DNA of 64,000 nucleotides from Anaerolineae bacterium (lineage in GTDB: Bacteria; Chloroflexota; Anaerolineae; Aggregatilineales; Ch27). The stretch spans positions 1 to 64,000 of the forward strand of contig JABLXG010000005.1 of assembly GCA_013178165.1 (NCBI GenBank). Reading direction: 5' to 3'. The notes beneath the pieces were generated by a model. That model saw nothing but the letters and a program-made list of their open reading frames with translations. It had not been told where the DNA came from and made no database searches. This document shows positions 1-6,973 of the stretch, piece by piece. The stretch's first letter is position 1, and every line of letters starts with the position of its first letter. The position numbers were made by a program, and so were the translations under genes.

Positions 1-57
1 CATCGTTCGCAGGTACTTGCGTCGTTCATCAATGGTCATCTGTTCGTCGCTGGACAT
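1..57 (-). CDS. Transposase N-terminus (partial, continues beyond window)
   Basis: Nineteen codons read leftwards off the window from an ATG at 57 (MSSDEQMTIDERRKYLRTM). The stretch TIDERRKYLR resembles the N-terminus of integrase-core transposases of the IS481/ISNCY type, by recall of the family only. The catalytic DDE domain would lie outside the window. Two copies of a subterminal repeat lie just upstream (62-110), as expected at the end of such an element. Completeness and activity cannot be judged. Confidence 0.5.
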   Translation of the reverse strand, partial: MSSDEQMTIDERRKYLRTM

Positions 58-61
58 GGTT

Positions 62-110
62 CCCTCGGTAACATTATCTTTTGAGTGAACCATACCCCCT
101 CGGTAACATT
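62..110. repeat. Two direct repeats at the insertion-sequence end
   Basis: The 14-mer CCCTCGGTAACATT occurs at 62-75 and again at 97-110, 35 nt apart. Each copy is followed within a few bases by TTG(A/C)GTGAA, so the repeat unit is really about 25 nt. Position directly upstream of the transposase start suggests transposase-binding sites in the terminal region. The outer boundary of the element is probably near 115-130, but no target duplication can be seen because the other end is outside the window. Confidence 0.6.
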
Positions 111-132
111 TTGCGTGAAAGAATACGGACCC

Positions 133-161
133 TTGACACCGGCACATCGCTACGCTAACAT
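133..161 (+). promoter_or_regulatory. Promoter of the tRNA-Ile/tRNA-Ala pair
   Basis: TTGACA at 133-138 is a perfect -35 box, followed after exactly 17 nt by TAACAT at 156-161. Predicted transcription start is near 168, about ten bases before the mature tRNA-Ile. The site lies right beside the insertion-sequence end, so the element stops just short of the promoter. Confidence 0.65.
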
Positions 162-177
162 ATCAACGCAACGGTGC

Positions 178-251
178 GGGGCAGTAGCTCAGCTGGTTAG
201 AGCACTCGCCTGATAAGCGAGAGGTCACAAGTTCGAGTCTTGTCTGCCCCA
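178..251 (+). tRNA. tRNA-Ile (GAU)
   Basis: Full cloverleaf: acceptor arms GGGGCAG and CTGCCCC, D stem GCTC/GAGC, anticodon stem CTCGC/GCGAG with loop CTGATAA (anticodon GAT), T arm ACAAG-TTCGAGT-CTTGT and discriminator A251. The 3' CCA is not fully encoded (A, C, C, then T). It lies 15 nt upstream of tRNA-Ala, the usual partner in a 16S-23S spacer, yet no rRNA is present. Confidence 0.97.
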
Positions 252-266
252 CCTGTTTTTGTTCCC

Positions 267-338
267 GGGGATGTAGCTCAGTGGGAGAGCGCCTGCTTTG
301 CAAGCAGGATGTCAGGGGTTCGAATCCCCTCATCTCCA
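267..338 (+). tRNA. tRNA-Ala (UGC)
   Basis: Full cloverleaf: acceptor arms GGGGATG/CATCTCC, D stem GCTC/GAGC, anticodon stem CCTGC/GCAGG with loop TTTGCAA (anticodon TGC), T arm AGGGG-TTCGAAT-CCCCT and discriminator A338. CCA is not encoded. It is presumably co-transcribed with tRNA-Ile from the promoter at 133-161. Confidence 0.97.
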
Positions 339-393
339 TGTTTTGTTTTCCCGCCTGTAGGCTGCAACCGGCCCGGCGTAGGGATGTCGTCGT

Positions 394-422
394 TTGACAG
401 ACCACCGGGAGACCCGTATACT
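394..422 (+). promoter_or_regulatory. Strong sigma-70-type promoter upstream of candidate RNA
   Basis: TTGACA (394-399), a 17-nt spacer and TATACT (417-422): a perfect -35 and a five-of-six -10. Start of transcription would be at about 429. The next strong signal downstream is a terminator at 501-535, then the SWIM zinc-finger gene at 591. Confidence 0.75.
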
Positions 423-428
423 ACGACA

Positions 429-535
429 AATGGGTGTACAGGAAGCAGGCTGGGAGTATGCGCGTCGTCCTGAGACAACTGATCCGCTTTCAGAGATGAG
501 GCACGGTGGCTTGGCGCCAGCGTGCTTTTGTTTTT
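429..535 (+). ncRNA. Candidate small RNA or attenuated leader (about 107 nt)
   Basis: This interval is defined by a near-consensus promoter at its 5' side and an intrinsic terminator at its 3' end. It holds no ORF with a good ribosome binding site; the only in-frame reading begins at an ATG near 430, almost at the predicted transcript start. I do not recognise a known RNA family: SRP, 6S and common riboswitch cores were considered. It could be a free-standing sRNA, or the leader of the SWIM gene with the terminator acting as an attenuator. Confidence 0.4.
501..535 (+). terminator. Intrinsic terminator
   Basis: Arms 501-510 and 516-525 pair over ten positions with one G-G mismatch around the loop TTGGC, followed directly by TTTTGTTTTT (526-535). 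Stem and U-tract are among the clearest in the window. It lies 55 nt upstream of the SWIM gene start, so it ends or attenuates transcription from 394-422. Confidence 0.85.
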
Positions 536-551
536 CTGCCGTTGTGAACGC

Positions 552-571
552 CTGCGGCCAACTCGCCGCAG
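552..571 (+). other. Hairpin next to the SWIM gene ribosome binding site
   Basis: CTGCGGC (552-558) and GCCGCAG (565-571) form a perfect 7-bp stem with a six-base loop. It ends three bases before the AGGAAAGGAG ribosome binding site (574-583). There is no U-tract, so it is not a terminator. It could influence translation initiation or mRNA stability. Confidence 0.5.
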
Positions 572-590
572 CCAGGAAAGGAGCGATCTG

Positions 591-839
591 GTGGACTATG
601 GGATGATCGGCAAGATTGAGAAGGCCAAGCGCTACGCCGAACAGCGCGATCGGATACGGTTCCTGTCCTTTGAAGTCGCCTTCAAAGGCGATAACAGCGA
701 TCACACTGTCAAGCACGAACACGGAACCTGGTCCTGCACCTGTAACTTCTTCCAGACCCGCGGCGTCTGCAGCCATACCATGGCCCTGGAAAAGGTCCTG
801 GAAGGCATGCTCGGCAGCGAGTCTGAGGAGCAGGCGTAG
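591..839 (+). CDS. Small SWIM zinc-finger protein
   Basis: An 82-aa protein. The C-terminal half carries a SWIM signature: C-x-C, eight residues, then C-x-H (CTCNFFQTRGVCSH), a zinc-binding fold thought to bind nucleic acid or protein. The segment before it (KAKRYAEQRDRIRF) is basic and helical. I chose GTG 591 because AGGAAAGGAG lies 7 nt upstream; an in-frame ATG at 603 is the alternative. The gene lies behind a terminator and a second hairpin (552-571), so expression may depend on readthrough. Molecular role unknown; the domain assignment is firm. Confidence 0.8.
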   Translation: MDYGMIGKIEKAKRYAEQRDRIRFLSFEVAFKGDNSDHTVKHEHGTWSCTCNFFQTRGVCSHTMALEKVLEGMLGSESEEQA

Positions 840-889
840 CGGGCGTCCAGATCACGCCCCTACCCCACAACTGGATACCACCCGCTTCG

Positions 890-922
890 GCGACGCTCAT
901 CACTGGATGAGCGTCGCGCTTT
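890..922 (+). terminator. Hairpin terminator after the SWIM gene
   Basis: GCGACGCTCAT (890-900) pairs perfectly with ATGAGCGTCGC (907-917) around CACTGG; GCTTT follows. The 11-bp stem is strong but the U-tract is short. Position 50 nt after the SWIM stop codon and before the next promoter fits a terminator. Confidence 0.6.
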
Positions 923-1007
923 GCTGGACTGGCCCCCGGGCCACGCCTGCCCCCCCGCTGAGGAAGTACGCAACTGGGCGTGTAATGCAGGTGCAAACGA
1001 AATGAGA

Positions 1008-1036
1008 TTGTCCGCAGGCCGGCCGTCGGGTAAAAT
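1008..1036 (+). promoter_or_regulatory. Promoter of the flippase-like gene
   Basis: TTGTCC (1008-1013), a 17-nt spacer and TAAAAT (1031-1036). Predicted start near 1043. This argues that translation begins at ATG 1091 rather than at an in-frame TTG at 1043. Confidence 0.65.
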
Positions 1037-1090
1037 ACCCCCTTGCTCCCGCGCTGGAGCGGGCAACGGCCACAGGAATGGCGGCAGGAG

Positions 1091-2104
1091 ATGCGACGCT
1101 GGTTACTAGTGGTACTGGGGCTGGTCTTTAGCGGGTTCTTTCTGTATCTGGGCTTTCGCGGCCTGGACCCCCTCCGGCTATGGGAAGCGATCCGCACGAT
1201 TGAAGTAGGCTGGCTCCTGCCGGCGACCGCCGTCTACTTCCTGGCAGCTTATATTATCACCTGGCGCTGGTACTACCTGTTGCGCCCGGTGCGCGATGTC
1301 CACCCGCACCGCCTGTTCCCGCTGGTGATCGTCGGCTATACCGGTAACAACATCTACCCCTTTCGCATCGGCGAGGTGATCCGCGCCTACCTGCTCAACC
1401 GCCAGACCGGGGCCAACATCCCGGCGACCCTGACCACGATCCTGGTCGAACGCGTTTTTGATGGGATCACGATGCTGGCTTTTGTCTTCGCCGCGCTGCT
1501 GTTTGTGGAGTTTGATGCCCCCGGCATCCGCTCCGGCGTTATGATCCTGACGGCGGCATTTGTGGTGGCGCTGCTGGCCTTCTTTGCGCTGGCCTTGCGC
1601 CCGGCGCTGACCCGTCGTCTGGTGGTAGTGCTGATCGACCGCCTGTTTCCTGCGCGACTGGCTGAGCCGATGCTGGCCCTGGCTGATAACCTGTTGTCCG
1701 GTTTGGAGGCGTTGCGCAGCCCGCGTGATCTCATCCTGACCTTTCTGGCCTCGCTGCTAAGCTGGATGGTGGAGGCCAGCACATACTGGATTGTCCTGCA
1801 TGCCTTCCCCTTCCGGGCCAGCTTTTTCGTCGTGTTGCTGATGGTCGGGCTGGGTAACCTGGCAACCATCCTGCCGACTACACCCGGTTACATCGGCACA
1901 TTTCACGGAATTGTCGCCCTGGTACTGGTGGCCTTCGGTGTGGAGCAGGCCAGCGCGGCAGCGTATGCGGTGGTCATGCACGCGGTCATCTGGCTGCCGG
2001 TGACGGTCGCCGGCGTGGTCACCCTGCTGCATCTGGGGCTGGGCTGGCGAGACTTCGCCCGCGCCCGGCAGGCTGTGGCCGCCGCCCGCCATGACATTCC
2101 CTGA
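1091..2104 (+). CDS. Lysylphosphatidylglycerol synthase/flippase-like membrane protein (UPF0104 family)
   Basis: A polytopic inner-membrane protein of 337 aa. Hydrophobic segments start at once (LLVVLGLVFSGFFLYLGFRG) and recur to the C-terminus. The order of features, with an N-terminal WRWYYLL-type segment, a VGYTGNNIYPFRIGEV motif and a late LPTTPGYIGTFHG motif, is typical of the LPG-synthase transmembrane-region family, whose members move or modify lipids or lipid-linked sugars. No cytoplasmic aminoacyl-transferase domain is attached, so it is not a full MprF. Next come an FAD oxidoreductase and sugar-nucleotide genes, which suggests a glycolipid or polysaccharide export role (inference). 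Confidence 0.8.
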   Translation: MRRWLLVVLGLVFSGFFLYLGFRGLDPLRLWEAIRTIEVGWLLPATAVYFLAAYIITWRWYYLLRPVRDVHPHRLFPLVIVGYTGNNIYPFRIGEVIRAYLLNRQTGANIPATLTTILVERVFDGITMLAFVFAALLFVEFDAPGIRSGVMILTAAFVVALLAFFALALRPALTRRLVVVLIDRLFPARLAEPMLALADNLLSGLEALRSPRDLILTFLASLLSWMVEASTYWIVLHAFPFRASFFVVLLMVGLGNLATILPTTPGYIGTFHGIVALVLVAFGVEQASAAAYAVVMHAVIWLPVTVAGVVTLLHLGLGWRDFARARQAVAAARHDIP

Positions 2105-2217
2105 GGCGCGGCTGGCCGGAATTTAGCACGTTTTTACCCTATGGTTGTGTCGAACGTTGTACGATCAAAAAGAGTCAGCGGTGTGGCTAACCGATCGCTG
2201 GCGGGGAACGGAGGCGC

Positions 2218-3561
2218 ATGAGCGCAAAATTGCAGGTGGCGATCATCGGGGCGGGGGCAGCCGGGCTGGCTGCCGCCTGGGACCTGGCCCGCGCCGGGCA
2301 CCGCGTCACCGTCTACGAAGGCGGCGCGGAAGTCGGCGGGCTGGCCGCGGGGTTCCGGGACCCGGCCTGGGAGTGGTCGCTGGAAAAGTTCTACCATCAC
2401 TGGTTTGAGACCGATACCGATATCCTGACTCTGATCGCCGAGATCGGTCAGGCGGACAAAGTGCTCTTCCCCTGGCCGACAACCAGCATCTGGACGGAGA
2501 ACGGCATCTTCCCGGCGGATAAGCCCCGCCTGGGGAGCGCCCTGCTTTCGCGGGTGATCAATGTGCTGGCCATGCCGGGGCTGTCGCTGCTGGACAGGCT
2601 GCGCTTTGGCGTGGTGGGCTTTCTGCTGACCAAATATGCTGGCGGGGTGGCGCTGGAGCGTTACACTGCCGACGCCTGGCTGCGCCGCTGGGTGGGTCGC
2701 CGGGCCTACGAGGTCATGTGGCGCCCGCTGCTGATCGGCAAGTTCGGCGCGCTCTATGACCGGGTCAATATGGCCTGGATGTGGGCGCGACTCTACAAGC
2801 GTACGGCGCGGCTGGGTACGTACCGGGGCGGCTTCCAGGCCATGCTGGAAGACCTGGCAGCGGCGGTGCAGGGCGCCGGTGCGGAGATCCGGCTCAGCAC
2901 ACCGGTCGAAACGATCCGGCCCGCGCCTGAGGGCGGGCTGGATGTCTCTGTGAACGGTTCGGCGGCGCGCTATGACCGCGTTCTGGTCACCGCCGGGCCG
3001 GGTCTGTTGCTGCGCCTGGCGCCCGATCTGCCGGAAGCATACGCTGCGCAGGTGCGCGCCCTGCGCAGCCTGGGGGCAGTGGTGGTCATTCTGGCGCTGG
3101 ATCGCCAGCTGATGACCGATGGCACATACTGGCTCAACCTGCCTGCCAATAGCCCGGACAAAGAGGCCAACCCCTTTCCTTTCCTGGCGCTGGTGGAGCA
3201 CACCAACTATGTCCCACCGGAACACTTCGGCGGCGATCACATTGTGTATCTGGGCGATTACGTCCCCGCTGATCACGAATACTTCCGCCTGGACGAGGAC
3301 GCGCTGGCGGAACGTTTCATCCCGGCGCTGACAAAGGTCAACCCGGCTTTCCGGCCGGCCTGGATCCGGCGACGCTGGGTGTTCCGTGCGCCATACGCCC
3401 AGCCTGTGCCGTTTGTCAACCATTCGCGTCACATTCCGCCGATCAGAACACCGCTGGACGGGCTATACTGGGCGAGTATGAGCCAGGTGTATCCCTGGGA
3501 TCGCGGCACCAATTACGCTGTGGAGATCGGGCGGCGCGCCGCCCGCCTGCTGGCTGAATAA
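2218..3561 (+). CDS. NAD(P)/FAD-dependent oxidoreductase, amine-oxidase/protoporphyrinogen-oxidase-like
   Basis: A 447-aa flavoprotein. Residues about 6-35 form the Rossmann dinucleotide fold (GAGAAGLAAAWDL, ending in an acidic residue at VTVYE), followed by the FAD-family GGLAAGF segment. Near the C-terminus GLYWASMSQVYPWDRGTNYAV is the second FAD-contacting region. The family covers protoporphyrinogen oxidases, phytoene desaturases and UDP-galactopyranose-mutase-like enzymes; the substrate cannot be read from the sequence. Start ATG 2218 follows GGAGG. Its neighbours, a flippase-like protein and a UDP-sugar dehydrogenase, favour a role in surface glycan or lipid metabolism over haem synthesis. 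Confidence 0.8.
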   Translation: MSAKLQVAIIGAGAAGLAAAWDLARAGHRVTVYEGGAEVGGLAAGFRDPAWEWSLEKFYHHWFETDTDILTLIAEIGQADKVLFPWPTTSIWTENGIFPADKPRLGSALLSRVINVLAMPGLSLLDRLRFGVVGFLLTKYAGGVALERYTADAWLRRWVGRRAYEVMWRPLLIGKFGALYDRVNMAWMWARLYKRTARLGTYRGGFQAMLEDLAAAVQGAGAEIRLSTPVETIRPAPEGGLDVSVNGSAARYDRVLVTAGPGLLLRLAPDLPEAYAAQVRALRSLGAVVVILALDRQLMTDGTYWLNLPANSPDKEANPFPFLALVEHTNYVPPEHFGGDHIVYLGDYVPADHEYFRLDEDALAERFIPALTKVNPAFRPAWIRRRWVFRAPYAQPVPFVNHSRHIPPIRTPLDGLYWASMSQVYPWDRGTNYAVEIGRRAARLLAE

Positions 3562-3590
3562 GCGTTTGCGATGGGGGGGGAGACAGGCAG

Positions 3591-4328
3591 ATGAGCATTG
3601 GACGCGAGTTTATGCTGAAGACCCGCTACGCGCAGATGGGGCCATCCGACCAGTCACAGGGCGTGCCCCAACCACCGCTGGAAAAGCCCGTCCCGCTGGG
3701 TGCGACACGGCTGCCCCTGCCGGAAGCAGCGGCTGCTGCGCCTGCGCCGCTATCCTTCCTGGACCTGGTGACGCGCCGCCAGACCCTGCGCCGCTACGCG
3801 CCGACACCGCTAAGTCTGGCCGAACTGGCCTACCTGCTGTGGTGCACACAGGGCGTCAAGAAGGTCACCCCGACCAACACGCGGCGCACCGTACCTTCTG
3901 CAGGCGCACGTCATGCCTTTGAGACAATCGTGCTGGCCAACCGTGTCGAAGGACTGGCGGCGGGCCTGTACCGTTACGGCGCCCTGGCCCACGATCTGAT
4001 TGTCCTTGGCGCCCCGGCGGATATCGCCGCGCAGGTCATGGCCGCCTGCCTGGATCAGCAACAGGTTGTCGATAGCGCAGTCACCTTCATCTGGGTGGCG
4101 GATGTCTACCGGATGCAGTGGCGTTATGGCGAGCGCGGTTACCGCTACCTGCACCTGGATGCCGGGCATGTCTGCCAGAACCTCTACCTGGCGGCGGAGT
4201 CGATCGGCTGCGGCGTGTGCGCGATGGCCGCCTTTGACGACGAGCGCCTCAACAACCTGCTGGGCCTGGATGGCGAAACCGAATTTGTCATCTACCTGGC
4301 GTCAGTGGGCCGGCGGGAGGATACCTGA
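3591..4328 (+). CDS. SagB/ThcOx-type nitroreductase-family oxidoreductase
   Basis: A 245-aa FMN-dependent oxidoreductase. The segment RRQTLRRYAPTPLSLAELAYLLW is the family opening, followed by PSAGARHAFE and later HLDAGHVCQNLYLAAESIGCG, the FMN-binding helix region typical of SagB-like proteins. Some SagB enzymes oxidise azolines in peptide natural products, but no YcaO cyclase or precursor peptide lies nearby, so that role is not supported here. It starts 29 nt after the FAD oxidoreductase and ends 6 nt before the ASCH-like gene, so the three form one operon. Confidence 0.85.
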   Translation: MSIGREFMLKTRYAQMGPSDQSQGVPQPPLEKPVPLGATRLPLPEAAAAAPAPLSFLDLVTRRQTLRRYAPTPLSLAELAYLLWCTQGVKKVTPTNTRRTVPSAGARHAFETIVLANRVEGLAAGLYRYGALAHDLIVLGAPADIAAQVMAACLDQQQVVDSAVTFIWVADVYRMQWRYGERGYRYLHLDAGHVCQNLYLAAESIGCGVCAMAAFDDERLNNLLGLDGETEFVIYLASVGRREDT

Positions 4329-4334
4329 GACAGA

Positions 4335-4802
4335 ATGGAACACTGGGAACGCTGGATGGAAGAGCCTGACCCGATCAAGGTGATCGAAGTGGCGCAACCG
4401 GAGCGGATGCTCGACGCCCGTTCCAAGACGGCGATGCTGACCATCGCCACGTGGGCGGATTTCTTCCGCGTCGATGAACAGTGGCACGCCCTGCACCAGT
4501 GGCGGCTGTGGAAGCACGGCAGGGTGGTCAACGAGGTCAGCCATCTGGGAGAATATACGACCCGCCTCGGTGACGTGCTGGCTGTCTGCCCGCTGGAAAG
4601 CGATGACATCGTCTGCCGGGTGCAGGTCACTGAGATTCGAATGGTCGATTGCGATCGGCTGACTGAGCAGGAACTGGCCGAACTGGGTTATACCAGCCGT
4701 GAGGAATACCATCGCCAGTGGCGCGAGATGACCGAAGATTCCTCCAGAGGATGGTTCATGCGGGTGATGCTGCTCTCCGATCGCTCCACCATCCTGCAGT
4801 GA
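4335..4802 (+). CDS. ASCH/PUA-like domain protein
   Basis: A 155-aa soluble protein. The middle (LGDVLAVCPLESDDIVCRVQVTEIRMVDCDRL) followed by LAELGYTSREEYHRQWREM has the pattern of an ASCH domain, a beta-barrel related to PUA that often binds RNA or nucleotides. The assignment is from pattern memory and is moderate. It starts 6 nt after the SagB-like gene, so translation is probably coupled. Function unknown. Confidence 0.65.
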   Translation: MEHWERWMEEPDPIKVIEVAQPERMLDARSKTAMLTIATWADFFRVDEQWHALHQWRLWKHGRVVNEVSHLGEYTTRLGDVLAVCPLESDDIVCRVQVTEIRMVDCDRLTEQELAELGYTSREEYHRQWREMTEDSSRGWFMRVMLLSDRSTILQ

Positions 4803-4854
4803 GCAGCGCCAGTCAGTGAGGATTCGGCGGGGTACGGGTGTACTGATCAGCGGC

Positions 4855-4883
4855 GCCGGGGCAGGGTCACGGCCTGCCCCGGC
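4855..4883. other. Perfect 11-bp hairpin in the leader of the UDP-glucose dehydrogenase gene
   Basis: GCCGGGGCAGG (4855-4865) and CCTGCCCCGGC (4873-4883) pair perfectly around GTCACGG. No U-tract follows. At least two smaller inverted repeats occur between here and the start codon at 4992 (GCCAGC/GCTGGC and CGCCGG/CCGGCG). The 189-nt interval 4803-4991 otherwise holds no gene. It may be a structured leader or an end-of-operon processing hairpin. Confidence 0.5.
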
Positions 4884-4991
4884 CAGATGGGAAGAAAGCC
4901 AGCGGTGTAACCCTGCTGGCCGGTGACGTAAGCGCGCCGGATTCCGGCGCTTGAGGCTGTTGCACAACGAAAACAGAAGGAAAGCAAGCCC

Positions 4992-6320
4992 ATGAAGAAT
5001 ATCGCGGTTATCGGAGTAGGGTATGTCGGCCTGGTCACAGCGGCAGCCTTTGCCGATCTGGGCAACCGCGTGGTTGCCCTGGACATCAACGAGGAGAAGA
5101 TCGCCCGTCTTAAGCAGGGCATCATGCCCATTTACGAGCCGGGCCTGCAGGAGATGGTGGCGCGTAACGTCCGCGCGGACCGCCTGTCCTTCACGACGGC
5201 CTATGACGAGGCGCTCAGAGAAGCAGAGTTCGTCTTTATCTGTGTGGGGACGCCGGAAGGCGTCGATGGCGAGGCCGACCTGCAGTACGTGCGTATGGCC
5301 GCCGAATCGATCGCCCGCACCATGGATCATCCGCTGATCGTCATCAACAAGAGCACCGTGCCGGTTGGCACGGGCGACTGGGTGGCCGACATCATCCGGG
5401 AAACCCAGCCGCGTCCGATCCAATTCGCTGTGGTGAGCTGCCCCGAATTCCTGCGGGAAGGCTCCGCTATTAACGACTTCATGAATCCGGACCGCACCGT
5501 ACTTGGCTCCGAGGATCGCTCGGCGGCGGACGCGGTGGCGCAATTACACCTGCCGCTGCGCGCCCCGATCGTGGTCACCGATCTGCGCACGGCAGAGATG
5601 ATCAAGTACGCTTCCAACGCCTTCCTGGCGACCAAGATCAGCTTCATCAACGAGATCGCCAACATCTGCGAAAGTCTGGGCGCGGACGTGACCGAAGTTG
5701 CCCGCGGTATGGGCTTTGACAAGCGCATCGGCAGCCAGTTCCTGAACGCCGGGCTGGGCTATGGCGGCTCCTGCTTCCCCAAGGATGTCAAGGCGCTCAA
5801 GCACATGGCTCAGGTGCGCGGCAAGCACCCGCAACTGCTGGACGCGGTGATCCAGATCAATGACTTCCAGCGCAAGGCCGCGGTGATCAAGGTGCGCGAA
5901 CTGCTCGGCGGCAGCGTCCAGGGCAAGACGATCGGCCTGCTGGGGCTGGCCTTCAAGCCCGGCACCGACGATATGCGCGAGGCGCCTTCCCTGACCATTG
6001 CCGAGATGCTGCGGAACGAGGGCGCTACCGTGCGCGGCTATGACCCGGTCTCGATGGAGAACGTGGCCCGCACCCACCCCTGGATCGAGTTGAAAGGCAA
6101 CGCCTATGAACTCGTGGAGGGATGCGACGCGGTGATCGTCGTCACTGAGTGGAACGAGTTCAAGCAACTGGACATGGAGCGGGTACGCCACCTGATGGCC
6201 GCGCCGAATCTGGTGGATGGCCGCAATATTTACGATCCGGCTACCATGCGCCAGTACGGCTTCAACTACCGGGCCATCGGGCGCGGCTACAACGGCGAAG
6301 GCGTCACCAACGGCGGCTGA
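4992..6320 (+). CDS. UDP-glucose/GDP-mannose 6-dehydrogenase family protein
   Basis: A 442-aa enzyme of the family that oxidises a sugar nucleotide to the uronic acid in two NAD-dependent steps. The N-terminal Rossmann fold has [17 protein letters not shown]. The catalytic Cys lies in [16 protein letters not shown], preceded by the conserved Lys in [20 protein letters not shown]. The C-terminal domain contains [16 protein letters not shown]. All landmarks of a complete enzyme are present, and UDP-glucose is the likeliest substrate. A terminator follows at 6348-6380. The product would feed capsule or exopolysaccharide synthesis. Confidence 0.93.
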   Translation: MKNIAVIGVGYVGLVTAAAFADLGNRVVALDINEEKIARLKQGIMPIYEPGLQEMVARNVRADRLSFTTAYDEALREAEFVFICVGTPEGVDGEADLQYVRMAAESIARTMDHPLIVINKSTVPVGTGDWVADIIRETQPRPIQFAVVSCPEFLREGSAINDFMNPDRTVLGSEDRSAADAVAQLHLPLRAPIVVTDLRTAEMIKYASNAFLATKISFINEIANICESLGADVTEVARGMGFDKRIGSQFLNAGLGYGGSCFPKDVKALKHMAQVRGKHPQLLDAVIQINDFQRKAAVIKVRELLGGSVQGKTIGLLGLAFKPGTDDMREAPSLTIAEMLRNEGATVRGYDPVSMENVARTHPWIELKGNAYELVEGCDAVIVVTEWNEFKQLDMERVRHLMAAPNLVDGRNIYDPATMRQYGFNYRAIGRGYNGEGVTNGG

Positions 6321-6347
6321 TCCGCCGCCCTGGATACCGGCCTACAG

Positions 6348-6380
6348 GCGCGCCCCTCAGCTTTGGAGGGCGCGCTTTTT
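6348..6380 (+). terminator. Intrinsic terminator after the UDP-glucose dehydrogenase gene
   Basis: GCGCGCCC (6348-6355) pairs with GGGCGCGC (6368-6375), loop of 12, followed by TTTTT (6376-6380). It lies 28 nt after the stop codon and before the msrB promoter. Confidence 0.85.
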
Positions 6381-6441
6381 CATCCGGATTCCGGACCTTG
6401 GTATCGCATGAGAATCGCGCCGGGCTTCCCCCACTCCCGGG

Positions 6442-6447
6442 TATAAT
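6442..6447 (+). promoter_or_regulatory. -10 element upstream of msrB
   Basis: A perfect TATAAT lies 63 nt upstream of the msrB start. No good -35 box is found at the usual distance, so a factor or another sigma region may contribute. Confidence 0.5.
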
Positions 6448-6509
6448 CGGGTTCAGGATCGCTTGTATCGTACTGGACATATCGGCAGGATTTCTACGTG
6501 GAGGACACC

Positions 6510-6920
6510 ATGGCAGCCAGAATCACCAAATCCGAAGATCAATGGCGGGCTGAGTTGACCCCGGAACAGTACCGCATCCTGCGCCAGAAGGGCACAGAGC
6601 GCCCTTTCAGCGGCGAATACGTGCACGCCAAAGCGGATGGGACGTATGTCTGCGCCGGGTGCGGCCAGCCGCTATTCCGTTCTGAAACTAAGTATGATTC
6701 CGGGTCCGGCTGGCCGAGCTTCTGGGATGTGATTGACCAGGGCAACGTTGAGCTGCATCTCGATACCAGCTACGGGATGCGCCGCACCGAGGTGACATGC
6801 AGCCGCTGCGGCGGGCACCTGGGCCATCTCTTTGACGACGGCCCGCAGGAAACCACCGGTCTGCGCTACTGCATCAATTCGGCATCGCTGCGGCTCAAGC
6901 CGGACGGCGACCAGAGCTAA
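6510..6920 (+). CDS. msrB: Peptide-methionine (R)-S-oxide reductase MsrB
   Basis: A 136-aa repair enzyme that reduces methionine-R-sulfoxide in proteins. The zinc ligands are CAGC and CSRC. The catalytic segment LRYCINSASL carries the nucleophilic Cys, and SGSGWPSFWD and GHLGHLFDDGP are family signatures. Start ATG 6510 is chosen because GGAGG lies 5 nt upstream; an in-frame GTG at 6498 overlaps that ribosome binding site. Full length for a stand-alone MsrB, probably cytoplasmic since no signal peptide is seen. Confidence 0.96.
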   Translation: MAARITKSEDQWRAELTPEQYRILRQKGTERPFSGEYVHAKADGTYVCAGCGQPLFRSETKYDSGSGWPSFWDVIDQGNVELHLDTSYGMRRTEVTCSRCGGHLGHLFDDGPQETTGLRYCINSASLRLKPDGDQS

Positions 6921-6973
6921 CCTTCGCCGGGGGCGGGGCGCAGTCTCGCCCCCATCGCTACCCAGGGGGGACA

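Noticed and set aside
429-535. Signal-recognition-particle RNA
   Set aside because: A short AGGAAGCAGGCTGG resembles the domain IV loop, but the expected GGTC-AGG-TCC-GGAA partner arm is absent.
2134-3432. Long minus-strand ORF of 432 codons opposite the FAD oxidoreductase
   Set aside because: It lies wholly opposite the supported plus-strand FAD oxidoreductase, has no recognisable domain and is rich in Gln, His and Arg, a typical antisense reading in GC-rich DNA.
4302-5543. Minus-strand ORF of 413 codons
   Set aside because: It is opposite the ASCH-like gene and the UDP-glucose dehydrogenase gene, which are well supported; no ribosome binding site or motif.
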